Below are positions 1 through 7,651 of a stretch of DNA of 31,399 nt, piece after piece. A program made the position numbers and the translations under genes. The stretch is taken from positions 1-31,399 of the forward strand of contig CABUZU010000009.1 in assembly GCA_902496125.1 (NCBI GenBank), read 5' to 3'. Position 1 is the first letter of the stretch. The number at the start of each line of letters is the position of its first letter. The stretch comes from an uncultured Lachnospiraceae bacterium (GTDB lineage Bacteria; Bacillota; Clostridia; Lachnospirales; Lachnospiraceae). A model generated the notes under the pieces. The model did not search any database. It was given only the letters and a program-made list of their open reading frames with translations, and had not been told where the DNA came from.

Positions 1-1
1 C

Positions 2-580
2 TATAAAGCACAGGATGATTATCTTGATGAGAAAAAGCTAAGTAGCTATGCTGGTACACTCATCTATCGTAAAAGATTTCATGAATTAAAGAAAAAATAC
101 CCTAAAAAGGTAAAAAAGATAAATCAAGCATTAAAAGAGCTCCATGCATGTGAACATTCAAATGAATCAAATATTGATAAGGTTTTAGGATGCTCTGGTA
201 GAATGATTGCAGAGCTTTTTGTTCCAAAAGAAGATATCTGGTCAAAGGATTTATATGCGACTGGTTTTTATCTTGGCAAATTTATTTATTTGATGGATGC
301 TTTCGAGGATTTAGAAAAGGATAAACAGACTGGTTCTTACAATCCACTTCTTGCAATGGAGAAGGAACCTGACTTTGAAGCAAGATGTCATGCCTACTTA
401 ATGAGTACGATTAGTGAATGCACTAGAAACTTTGAACGACTTCCAATTATAGAAAACATTGAAATTTTACGAAATATATTGTATTCTGGTGTATGGACTC
501 ATTACGAACTAGTAAAATCTGGTAAATTAGGTAAAAAGCAAAGGAATAAGTTATGTATACAGACCCATATCAAGTCTTAG
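2..580 (+). CDS. DUF5685 family protein, 3' part (5' end outside window)
   Basis: The reading frame is open from base 2, so the gene starts upstream of the window; the first internal ATG (203) is not a credible start because clear family sequence precedes it. The visible 192 residues match the C-terminal part of DUF5685 proteins as I know them: a Lys-rich helix (YRKRF near the edge), a cysteine region (LHACEH, LGCSG), then the most conserved block, FYLGKFIYLMDAFEDLEKD, followed by YNPLL. This is an all-helical family without a known biochemical role, common in Clostridia and usually found directly upstream of a DnaJ-like gene, as here. The 3' end overlaps the DnaJ gene by 28 bases, which suggests translational coupling. 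Family assignment is good; function is unknown. Confidence 0.8.
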   Translation, partial: YKAQDDYLDEKKLSSYAGTLIYRKRFHELKKKYPKKVKKINQALKELHACEHSNESNIDKVLGCSGRMIAELFVPKEDIWSKDLYATGFYLGKFIYLMDAFEDLEKDKQTGSYNPLLAMEKEPDFEARCHAYLMSTISECTRNFERLPIIENIEILRNILYSGVWTHYELVKSGKLGKKQRNKLCIQTHIKS

Positions 581-1158
581 GAGTTTCAAGAGATGCTTCT
601 ATGGACGATGTAAAGAAGGCTTATCGTACATTAAGCCGTAAATATCACCCGGATGCCAATGTTGGCAAACCACAGGCAGAACAAGAAGCTGCTGAAAAGA
701 AATTTAAAGATATTCAGCAAGCCTATCAACAAATTATTAAAGACAAAGAACAAGGTAGCTCTAGTAGCTACAGCTACTCGAATGATAGCTTTTCTCATTT
801 GCAAGCTGCTATTAATTATATTAACAGTGGTGCATATGAGCAAGCCATTAACGTATTAAATTCTATTCAGAATCGTAATGCACAGTGGTATTACTTAAGT
901 GCGGTTGCAAATTCACAAATGGGCAACAATATCGCTGCTATGGATTATGCTAGGCAAGCCGTATCCATGGAACCAAACAACCTTCAATATATTCAACTAT
1001 TAAATCAGTTGCAAAATGGTGGAGGTTGGTACACCAATATGGGCAGGAAGTATGGTTCACCCGCAGATAGCGATGATTGGTGTAGAAATATTATCCTACT
1101 CAATCTATTCTGTAACTGTTGCTTAGGTGGTGGCTGTTGTATGCCATATCATTTTTAA
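553..1158 (+). CDS. DnaJ (J-domain) protein with TPR-like region and Cys-rich tail
   Basis: The J-domain occupies about residues 4-65, with the obligatory HPD at 32-34 (YHPDAN), so it should be able to stimulate the ATPase of an Hsp70 (DnaK). The G/F-rich region, zinc fingers and substrate domain of classical 370-residue DnaJ are absent. Instead there is a Ser/Tyr-rich linker (about 72-82), a helical TPR-like repeat region (about 85-150; AAINYINSGAYEQAINVL and a second pair) and a hydrophobic Cys-rich tail containing CNCC and GGGCC, which could be membrane-associated or bind metal. An AAAGGA site lies about 9 bases before the ATG, inside the end of the DUF5685 gene. This DUF5685-DnaJ pair probably forms a dedicated co-chaperone unit; the partner is not identifiable here. 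Confidence 0.88.
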   Translation: MYTDPYQVLGVSRDASMDDVKKAYRTLSRKYHPDANVGKPQAEQEAAEKKFKDIQQAYQQIIKDKEQGSSSSYSYSNDSFSHLQAAINYINSGAYEQAINVLNSIQNRNAQWYYLSAVANSQMGNNIAAMDYARQAVSMEPNNLQYIQLLNQLQNGGGWYTNMGRKYGSPADSDDWCRNIILLNLFCNCCLGGGCCMPYHF

Positions 1159-1182
1159 AGGCAGGAATCACTTCCTGCCTTT
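1157..1182 (+). terminator. Intrinsic terminator after the DnaJ gene
   Basis: A perfect 11-bp stem (AAAGGCAGGAA / TTCCTGCCTTT) with a 4-base loop begins at the DnaJ stop codon and runs into a T tract. On the minus strand the tail after the stem is A-rich, so it should work mainly for + transcription. Its right arm touches the stop codon of the convergent thioesterase gene. Confidence 0.8.
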
Positions 1183-1604
1183 TATACTACTGAGAAGTTA
1201 CCTGTTGCAGTTGCCCCGCATTGCATATCACTTTTTCGATATAGCTTTGCTGAGGTACTTGCTACATGGTGACCTAATCGTTCAATTTTTGCCTCAATGA
1301 CTAGGGTTTCTCCTTCCATAAAAGGCAAAATATAATTCATATTTAAATTAATTGTTGGCGTAAATTTTCCATCTAGAAAATAAGAACAAAGTAACCCCAT
1401 CGAACGGTCTGAAATACTTGCTGTCATTCCACCATGTAAACAGCCAAAAGCATTGAGCATAAACGATGTTACCAGATACTCGAAAGTTGCCATCTTTTGC
1501 TCTGAATCAAAGCTTACTACGGTGCATTTTAATTCATTTTCAATACAAACCTTACCTACGGTTAACGTTTCTAGAAAACTTTCTAATTTTTGTCTTTCAT
1601 CCAT
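1182..1604 (-). CDS. PaaI/YbgC-like hotdog-fold thioesterase
   Basis: A 140-residue single hotdog-domain protein. The central helix carries the family signature CLHGGMTASISDRSMG (HGG at 57-59, acidic residue a few positions on), which in PaaI-type acyl-CoA thioesterases positions the thioester and the catalytic acid. The rest follows the fold: an N-terminal helix, then beta-strands (LNMNYILPF, GETLVIEAKIERLG, VASTSAKLYR). The likely activity is hydrolysis of a small acyl- or aryl-CoA; the substrate cannot be read from sequence. Two adjacent starts exist, GTG at 1607 and ATG at 1604; I take the ATG because AAAGGA lies about 9 bases upstream. It is the last gene of the hisS-aspS-rsuA run and starts 2 bases after the rsuA stop, so it is probably co-translated. 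Confidence 0.85.
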   Translation of the reverse strand: MDERQKLESFLETLTVGKVCIENELKCTVVSFDSEQKMATFEYLVTSFMLNAFGCLHGGMTASISDRSMGLLCSYFLDGKFTPTINLNMNYILPFMEGETLVIEAKIERLGHHVASTSAKLYRKSDMQCGATATGNFSVV

Positions 1605-1606
1605 CA

Positions 1607-2317
1607 CTACGATTCCTTTCTTTTCAATCCCAAAATCTCTTCTTTTGTTAGTGGACGATACTGTCCAGGTTTTAGACTTTCATCTAATATTAGACTGCCC
1701 ATTGAAAGGCGTTTTAAATACACCACTTCACTGCCCACTGCATGAAACATTCTCTTAATTTGGTGAAATTTTCCTTCACGAATCGTAATGCGATAGTATT
1801 GCTTCGATATCTGTTCTAATCTTGCTGGTAAGGTTAAATTCTTTTCTCCAATATCGATTCCTTGTTCTAGTTTAGCTACATCGTCTAATGTAATCTCTTT
1901 ACTTAACTCTACATAATAAGTCTTATCGACATGCTTTTTAGGAGATAACAGGTTATGTGATAATTCTCCATCATTTGTAACAAGTAATAATCCTTCTGTA
2001 TCTTTATCTAATCTTCCTACTGGAAATAAGTCTTTTTTCTTATCGGAAGCTTCAAAAAAATCCAATACTGTTTTATCATGATTATCCTTTGTTGCACTGA
2101 CGCACCCTGCCGGCTTATGAAACATATAGTAAACTACCGGCTCATAGCCTATCCTTTTTCCATCTAAGACAATCTCATCTTCATCTGGATTTACCTTAAA
2201 TTCTGGTTTTTTAATAGGCTCGTCATTTACATAGACGAGCCCTTTCTTTAACCATTCTTTTACTTCTTTTCTTGTATTACCTGTTTGTCCAGCAAGAAAT
2301 TTATCAATTCTCATCAT
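1607..2317 (-). CDS. rsuA: RsuA-type 16S rRNA pseudouridine synthase
   Basis: 236 residues with an N-terminal S4 RNA-binding domain (about 3-60; RIDKFLAGQTGNTRKEVK, GLVYVND) followed by the pseudouridine synthase catalytic domain. The active-site motif GRLDKDTEGLLL is intact, with the catalytic aspartate at residue 104; FHKPAGCVSA before it and FHQIKRMFHAVG after it are also typical of the RsuA/RluB/E/F family. RsuA modifies U516 of 16S rRNA, but single-domain homologues in Firmicutes may act on 16S or 23S rRNA, so the exact target is an inference. The gene overlaps the end of aspS by 14 bases and has only a weak purine-rich site before its tandem ATGATG start, suggesting translation by ribosomes finishing aspS. 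Confidence 0.9.
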   Translation of the reverse strand: MMRIDKFLAGQTGNTRKEVKEWLKKGLVYVNDEPIKKPEFKVNPDEDEIVLDGKRIGYEPVVYYMFHKPAGCVSATKDNHDKTVLDFFEASDKKKDLFPVGRLDKDTEGLLLVTNDGELSHNLLSPKKHVDKTYYVELSKEITLDDVAKLEQGIDIGEKNLTLPARLEQISKQYYRITIREGKFHQIKRMFHAVGSEVVYLKRLSMGSLILDESLKPGQYRPLTKEEILGLKRKES

Positions 2318-4118
2318 TTTCTTTCGTTTCTTCCACTGGGCGAATAGAAATCGCTAATTCCTCTAACTGCTTTTCATCTACGGTGCTAGGTGCCTGTGTC
2401 ATTAAACAAGAAGCATCTTTTACCTTAGGGAATGCAATGACTTCACGAATACTATCAGAACCTGTCATAAGCATAACTAAACGGTCTAAACCATAAGCAA
2501 GTCCAGCGTGAGGTGGAACACCGTATTTGAATGCATTGATTAAGAATCCAAATTGTTCATAAGCTTTTTCTGTTGTAAATCCAAGTGCTCTAAACATTCT
2601 TTCTTGGATATCGCTCTGATGAATACGAACACTACCACCACCAATTTCTGTACCATTTAATACAATATCATAAGCCTTAGCACGTACTTTACCAGGCTGT
2701 GTTTCAAGCATATCTAAGTCTTCTTCCATTGGCATGGTAAATGGATGGTGCATTGCTACATAACGATTTTCTTCTTCAGAATATTCAAATAATGGGAATT
2801 CTGTAATCCATACAAATTTAAATTCCTTATTGCCTTCTAATAATCCCATAACCTTAGCAAGTTCAAGACGAAGTGCACCTAATACATCACAAACCATCTT
2901 TACTCTATCTGCTGCAAATAATAGTAAATCTCCTGGCTGTCCATCCATTGCTTTAATTAACGCATCCATTTCTTCTGTCTTCATAAATTTTGCAAAAGAA
3001 GATTTGATGCTTCCATCTTCATGGATTGCAATATAAGCAAGACCTTTTGCACCTACACCTTTTGCAAAGTTTACAAGTGCATCAATCTTTTTACGAGCCA
3101 TACCGCCCTGTCCTTTAGCATTGATACCACGAACTGCACCACCATTTTCTAATGCAGAAGCAAATACCACAAATTCGCATCCTTTTACTACTTCTGATAC
3201 ATCTACAATTTCAAGTCCAAAACGAAGGTCTGGTTTATCTGAGCCAAAACGAGCCATAGCCTCTGCATAAGGCATACGCATAATTGGTAGAGAAACTTCT
3301 ACACCACAAACTTCCTTAAATATATAAGCTAATAGTCTTTCATTTACACTAATAACATCATCTACATCTACAAAAGATAATTCCATATCAATCTGAGTAA
3401 ATTCAGGTTGACGGTCTGCACGTAAATCTTCATCACGGAAACATCTAGCAATTTGGAAATAACGGTCATAGCCAGAACACATTAATAACTGTTTATAAAT
3501 CTGTGGAGACTGTGGCAATGCATAGAAATTACCAGGGTGAACACGGCTAGGTACGAGGTAATCTCTTGCACCTTCTGGTGTACTCTTACAAAGCATAGGA
3601 GTCTCAATCTCTAAAAATCCTTCATTCGTCATAAAGTTACGAACTAAAGTAGTAAGCTTACTACGAAGCATTAAGTTTCTCTGAATATTTGGACGACGAA
3701 GGTCTAAATAACGATATTTTAAACGAAGCTCATCCTTGGTATTACAATTTTCCTCAATTGGAAATGGTGGAGTCTGAGATTCTGATAAAATTCTAAGGTC
3801 TGTTACGATAATTTCAATATCGCCTGTCTTCATATTTTTATTTACAGCACCAGAACGAGCTGCAACCTTACCTGTTGCTGCAATTACAAATTCACTTCTA
3901 AGCTCACCAGCTTTTGCAAAACCTTCTGTTCCAATATTATTTTCATCAAAAATCAACTGTAAGATTCCAGAACGGTCTCTTAAGTCAATAAAAATTAAAC
4001 TTCCTAAATTACGTCTTTTTTGTACCCAACCCATAACGGTTACGGTTTTGTCAATATCAGCACTAGATACTTCTGTACATCTATGGGTTCTATGAAGCCC
4101 TGTCATTGATTCAGCCAT
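2304..4118 (-). CDS. aspS: Aspartyl-tRNA synthetase
   Basis: A full-length class II bacterial-type AspRS (604 residues; family about 590). It has an N-terminal OB-fold anticodon-binding domain (VMGWVQKRRNLGSLIFIDLRD), class II motif 1 (LEIETPML), motif 2 (FQIARCFRDEDLRADRQPEF), the bacterial GAD insertion in the middle, and motif 3 near the C terminus (GLAYGLDRLVMLMTG). It charges tRNA-Asp in the cytoplasm, and possibly tRNA-Asn if the organism also has GatCAB, which this window cannot show. GGAAGGGAG precedes the ATG. It follows hisS by 13 bases, a conserved hisS-aspS arrangement in Firmicutes, and overlaps rsuA at its 3' end. Confidence 0.98.
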   Translation of the reverse strand: MAESMTGLHRTHRCTEVSSADIDKTVTVMGWVQKRRNLGSLIFIDLRDRSGILQLIFDENNIGTEGFAKAGELRSEFVIAATGKVAARSGAVNKNMKTGDIEIIVTDLRILSESQTPPFPIEENCNTKDELRLKYRYLDLRRPNIQRNLMLRSKLTTLVRNFMTNEGFLEIETPMLCKSTPEGARDYLVPSRVHPGNFYALPQSPQIYKQLLMCSGYDRYFQIARCFRDEDLRADRQPEFTQIDMELSFVDVDDVISVNERLLAYIFKEVCGVEVSLPIMRMPYAEAMARFGSDKPDLRFGLEIVDVSEVVKGCEFVVFASALENGGAVRGINAKGQGGMARKKIDALVNFAKGVGAKGLAYIAIHEDGSIKSSFAKFMKTEEMDALIKAMDGQPGDLLLFAADRVKMVCDVLGALRLELAKVMGLLEGNKEFKFVWITEFPLFEYSEEENRYVAMHHPFTMPMEEDLDMLETQPGKVRAKAYDIVLNGTEIGGGSVRIHQSDIQERMFRALGFTTEKAYEQFGFLINAFKYGVPPHAGLAYGLDRLVMLMTGSDSIREVIAFPKVKDASCLMTQAPSTVDEKQLEELAISIRPVEETKENDEN

Positions 4119-4131
4119 TTTTTCTCCCTTC

Positions 4132-5379
4132 CTATCTGTTAAAGAACTCTACGAATTCTTCGTATCCTTCATTTGTCAACTGTTCTTTTTGGAATTTTTT
4201 ATTTTTATTCATCATTACTACTAAAATCTGCTTACCAGCAGCTCTTTCTTCAGATGCTTTCTTTAGAATTTCACATAATTTATCATTTGGCATCTTCTTT
4301 TCTACTAAATAAGCAATCTTACTTCCTGTCTGAGGTACCTTAAATCCTTGGTCTAAAAGGATTGTAATAATACGTTCAAATCCAATTGAGAATCCACAAG
4401 CACAGGTTTCCTTACCTGTAAACTTACCAATCATCTTGTCATAACGTCCACCACCGGCAACAGAGCTTCCAAAATCAGCCATTTCCACTTCAAAAATTGT
4501 ACCAGTATAGTAAGACATTCCACGAACTAATGTAGGGTCAAACACAATGCCAAATTTAGCAGACTGAGTTGCTTTTACACTGTTCATAATCGTCTCTAAG
4601 CTATCAGCAGTTGCACTATCTAAGTTATCTCCTAATTTTTCTCTAAGGAATGCAATTGGATTTTCTTCCTTTTCTAAAAGAATAAATAACTCTAAATATT
4701 TATCTATACAGCTAGTAGCAAAGCCACTTTCTTCTAATTCTTTCTTTACTCCATCTAAGCCAATCTTATCCATCTTATCTAGAATAATGAAAACTTTATC
4801 AAAGCTTTCTTCTTCAAATCCACTATAAGAAGCCATCGCACGAAGCACGCCACGGTCATTGATACGTACTGTAAAATTATCAAATAATTTACCAAGTAAG
4901 GTAGTAGTAGCTGTAATTAATTCAATTTCAGCAAGGCAACTAGGGTCACCTAAAATGTCAATATCACACTGGGTAAACTGACGAAAACGTCCCTTTTGTG
5001 GGCGTTCTGCTCTCCATACACTACCAATCTGTAATGCTTTAAATGGAGAAGGAAGTTGATTTGCATTATTTGAATAATAACGACTTAATGGTAATGTTAA
5101 ATCATAACGAAGTCCACTATCTACTACATCAGCCTCAACCTTAGCGGTTTCAAGATTTAATTTCTCACCACGTTTTAAAATTTTAAAAATAAGCTTTTCA
5201 TTATCTCCACCCTGTTTACTGCATAGATTTTCGATGTGCTCTACACAAGGGGTATCTATTGAAGTAAAGCCGAAGCTTTTATAAGTTTCTTTAATTAATC
5301 CAATTACATAATCTCTTACTTGCATCTCTGCAGGTAAGATGTCTTTCATACCAGTAACTGGCTTTTTTTTCATAGCCAT
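4132..5379 (-). CDS. hisS: Histidyl-tRNA synthetase
   Basis: A class II synthetase of 415 residues with motif 2 (WRAERPQKGRFRQFTQCDID), the two histidine-specific motifs (LVRGMSYYTGTIFEV and AGGGRYD) and a C-terminal anticodon-binding domain ending in VVMMNKNKKF and GYEEFVEFF. The open frame reaches to 5403, but GGGAGGAATAACC places a strong ribosome site 8 bases before the ATG at 5379, and a possible -10 at 5403-5408 would put the transcript start inside the longer version, so I use 5379. It probably leads the hisS-aspS-rsuA-thioesterase operon. No T-box leader fits between it and the upstream gene, only 69 bases away, so control by uncharged tRNA is not expected in the usual way. Confidence 0.97.
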   Translation of the reverse strand: MAMKKKPVTGMKDILPAEMQVRDYVIGLIKETYKSFGFTSIDTPCVEHIENLCSKQGGDNEKLIFKILKRGEKLNLETAKVEADVVDSGLRYDLTLPLSRYYSNNANQLPSPFKALQIGSVWRAERPQKGRFRQFTQCDIDILGDPSCLAEIELITATTTLLGKLFDNFTVRINDRGVLRAMASYSGFEEESFDKVFIILDKMDKIGLDGVKKELEESGFATSCIDKYLELFILLEKEENPIAFLREKLGDNLDSATADSLETIMNSVKATQSAKFGIVFDPTLVRGMSYYTGTIFEVEMADFGSSVAGGGRYDKMIGKFTGKETCACGFSIGFERIITILLDQGFKVPQTGSKIAYLVEKKMPNDKLCEILKKASEERAAGKQILVVMMNKNKKFQKEQLTNEGYEEFVEFFNR

Positions 5380-5402
5380 GGTTATTCCTCCCTTAATCAT
5401 CA

Positions 5403-5428
5403 ATTATATCTTCTTATTCTAATAAGAA
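5403..5428 (-). promoter_or_regulatory. Possible hisS promoter -10 with overlapping palindrome
   Basis: On the minus strand an 18-base perfect inverted repeat (TTCTTATT AG AATAAGAA, 5411-5428) is followed 2 bases later by TATAAT (5403-5408), with no clear -35. The palindrome sits where a -35/spacer would be, so it could be an operator for hisS. It could equally be chance in AT-rich DNA. Confidence 0.4.
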
Positions 5429-5448
5429 ATCACCATTTTTGCAAGGGT

Positions 5449-5919
5449 TTATTGGGAAATAAACTTATTAAACGCTTCTTTTACTGCTGTTGCATTTTTA
5501 TTAATCACCAATACTGCATAATTTCCTATACTAAAAAGCTGTGCATTCTCAATGTTTTTTACCTGTTCAGGTGCATAGTTTTTAAATAATTGTTTGCGAC
5601 TTTCTAAATGCTTTCTAAGACTTTCTTCCATTTTCTTTGTATCTTGCGAATCTTTTAATTCAACAACAGCAATCTCATCACTGGTTCCATTTGAAGAGTA
5701 CAATACAAAGTATTGTCCAATTTTATCATAATCGATATTCGATATATTAGAAAATAGCTCCTTTGCATCATCCATCGAACTATCAACTAATGAAAGTTCA
5801 TCTTGCCCTACTACCGTCTGTATTGTTTTTTCTAAAGTACCTAAAGCAATGTATTCAATCTGTTGAGTACAACCGACCAAAAGACATAAACAAAGACAAA
5901 GAGTAAGTATTCTTTTCAT
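5449..5919 (-). CDS. DUF4358 lipoprotein
   Basis: 156 residues with a lipoprotein signal peptide: short basic start, Cys/Leu-rich hydrophobic core and lipobox LVGC with the acylated cysteine at 17. The mature part matches DUF4358 of Firmicutes: an N-terminal helix, a GQYFVLYSSNGTSDEIAVVEL strand pair and the long helix ending in CtsR-like KKMEESLRKHLESRKQLFKNYAPEQ, then a final strand (IGNYAVLVINKN). The expected location is the outer face of the membrane. It follows the polytopic membrane gene by 5 bases and closes the two-component operon, so it may be an accessory of a sensing or envelope-repair function. GAGG lies 9 bases before the ATG. The molecular function of the family is unknown to me. 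Confidence 0.85.
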   Translation of the reverse strand: MKRILTLCLCLCLLVGCTQQIEYIALGTLEKTIQTVVGQDELSLVDSSMDDAKELFSNISNIDYDKIGQYFVLYSSNGTSDEIAVVELKDSQDTKKMEESLRKHLESRKQLFKNYAPEQVKNIENAQLFSIGNYAVLVINKNATAVKEAFNKFISQ

Positions 5920-5924
5920 CGCTT

Positions 5925-6533
5925 TTATCCTCTCTTTTTCTGATACAAGGTTCCAATTACTGCTAAAATAATCGTACCAAATAAAATCGGTGTCGCAAAA
6001 TGAAATGCAAAATCACCAAATAAATATCTACTCAAATGTGCAATTGTTGAAAGTGAGCCATCTGCATATACATACGCTACTAAATTTCCAAGATTCATAA
6101 CGGTAAAGCTTGCAGTTGCAGTAATTATAAATCCTCCTAAAAATGCAGTTGCAGCAACAACTAATAACTCAAACCATTTAGCCATACTAAATCCCATTGC
6201 TACAATACAAATAAACAAAATTACCCATTGGTATTGTGAAACAGAATCTGGTAAAATTCCTAATAGCAATACACCAATTAAATATCCAACGAATCCCCCT
6301 AATACAAACAATCCTGCTCTATAAAAAAATCTAAGTAATAATACACAGATAATTCCTACAATACTAGCAATAATAATGCCTGTTGAATCACTGTCTACAT
6401 TATCTAAGCAAAGAATAAATCCAATTGCAAATACACTAATTGCAAAAATTAAATACACTAATTTCTTTCCATAAAAGCAACTAGCCAATCCTAATATGAT
6501 ACATATTAGAAGATAAATATATAAATATGTCAT
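5925..6533 (-). CDS. Polytopic membrane protein, TMEM198/DUF4203-like
   Basis: 202 residues, mostly hydrophobic, with about seven predicted transmembrane segments separated by very short loops and a final basic YQKKRG. Glycine-rich helices such as AGLFVLGGFVGYLIGVLLLGI and TAFLGGFIITATASF resemble the TMEM198/DUF4203 membrane family, but I assign this only by topology and pattern. No transport or catalytic motif is visible. It lies 17 bases downstream of the transglutaminase-like gene and 5 bases upstream of the lipoprotein gene, so the three are surely co-transcribed; a membrane partner for the two flanking extracytoplasmic proteins is a reasonable inference. Confidence 0.65.
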   Translation of the reverse strand: MTYLYIYLLICIILGLASCFYGKKLVYLIFAISVFAIGFILCLDNVDSDSTGIIIASIVGIICVLLLRFFYRAGLFVLGGFVGYLIGVLLLGILPDSVSQYQWVILFICIVAMGFSMAKWFELLVVAATAFLGGFIITATASFTVMNLGNLVAYVYADGSLSTIAHLSRYLFGDFAFHFATPILFGTIILAVIGTLYQKKRG

Positions 6534-6550
6534 AAGCGACCTTTTCCTTT

Positions 6551-7651
6551 CTAATCAAAAACTTCATCTACTTTTTCTGAAATTTTACTATATTCTTCTT
6601 CTGAAAGCGTTTCTCCCTCTTGGTTATTTGATTTTGACATCGTAATTACTAACAATTGATTCGTATTGTCTACAATACACCATCTCCAACCTAGTGTAGT
6701 ATAAATATTTCCATTTACTACGTAATAAGATGAAATTTCATCGGTAATAGCTTGATTCATATCTTGGTCATATCCAACCTCTAGTTTACTGTTAACCCCT
6801 GAAATAACCGTATCCATCACTAAAACATCCTTGTCGGATAACTGATTAAATCTTAAAAACAATGCAGTCTTTCCGCCTTCCATCGCCTCCTTTATTCGCT
6901 CTGGTATCGTATAAGGATCCTTTACAATCGATGCATTTTGATAAGCATAATTGTATTTTATTCCAGTAGATGCTGGAAAAAAGCTCGTATCCCATTCTAA
7001 ATTATTAGAAATCATACTGTCATTTTCATTAAAATTATTATACTTCGTTCCATCTAAGTCAGAATAAATATCTACATGATACCAATCTCCATCCTCAAGC
7101 CTTACTAAATTCCAACAAGTGTATTCCGAATCATCATGAATCACCATACATTCAATGTCTAACATTTGCATAAATAACCGAAACGTCGTTGCATAACCTG
7201 TACTTACTCCTTTACGATTTTTAAGTACTCCATATGGAATATCGGTATTTGACGATGTAGTGGGAATCACACTTAACATTCCCGTATCATTACTTAAATT
7301 GTCAATCATCCATTCATATACAGCTTTTTCTTTTTCATATTTTGACATTCCCTTTTTAATAATCCTGTTTAAAATATTCGAAGCCATTTTTAATGTTTCT
7401 TTATCTTGACTATTCAATGATGAATCATCTCCTAATTTATAGGCATTCGAAATTGGTAGTGTAGACCGAATCATATACCGTTGTGCAATTTCTACGTCAT
7501 CTTCCTTCGTATTTTTATCGAATTGTCTCTGAAATGTCTTTTCTACCTTGTTTACAGACTGAAGTGTCTGCAAACAAAGATAAGTCGTACTAACAATTCC
7601 CACTATTAAAATACCAAACAATACATAGAATATCAAATTATTTTTCTTCAT
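6551..7651 (-). CDS. Membrane-anchored transglutaminase-fold protein lacking catalytic Cys and His
   Basis: 366 residues, N-terminal membrane anchor (about 6-28), the remainder predicted outside the cell. Residues about 105-200 follow the transglutaminase-like fold: KAVYEWMIDNL, GVLKNRKGVSTGYATTFRLFM, then CWNLVRLEDGDWYHVDIY. In active members the first block is GxCxGYA and the second HxWN; here the nucleophile position is Ser150 (codon AGT) and the histidine position is Thr178 or Cys179, while Asp194 is kept. It is therefore probably a non-catalytic binding domain. The start at 7651 is chosen over an in-frame ATG at 7672 because AGGAGG lies 5 bases before it; the gene then overlaps the histidine kinase by 14 bases. 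Being sandwiched between sensor kinase and membrane/lipoprotein genes, it may bind peptides or peptidoglycan as part of sensing. Confidence 0.8.
   Translation of the reverse strand: MKKNNLIFYVLFGILIVGIVSTTYLCLQTLQSVNKVEKTFQRQFDKNTKEDDVEIAQRYMIRSTLPISNAYKLGDDSSLNSQDKETLKMASNILNRIIKKGMSKYEKEKAVYEWMIDNLSNDTGMLSVIPTTSSNTDIPYGVLKNRKGVSTGYATTFRLFMQMLDIECMVIHDDSEYTCWNLVRLEDGDWYHVDIYSDLDGTKYNNFNENDSMISNNLEWDTSFFPASTGIKYNYAYQNASIVKDPYTIPERIKEAMEGGKTALFLRFNQLSDKDVLVMDTVISGVNSKLEVGYDQDMNQAITDEISSYYVVNGNIYTTLGWRWCIVDNTNQLLVITMSKSNNQEGETLSEEEYSKISEKVDEVFD

Noticed and set aside
631..843. Opposite-strand frame inside the DnaJ gene, and many similar frames on the + strand inside aspS, feoB, the vWA and cohesin genes
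   Set aside because: They lack ribosome sites and family resemblance and are explained by the AT-rich complementary strand of real genes.
5380..5448. T-box leader upstream of hisS
   Set aside because: The gap is too short and has no specifier loop, T-box sequence or terminator pair.
6551..7651. Active transglutaminase or cysteine protease
   Set aside because: The nucleophilic Cys and catalytic His are both replaced.
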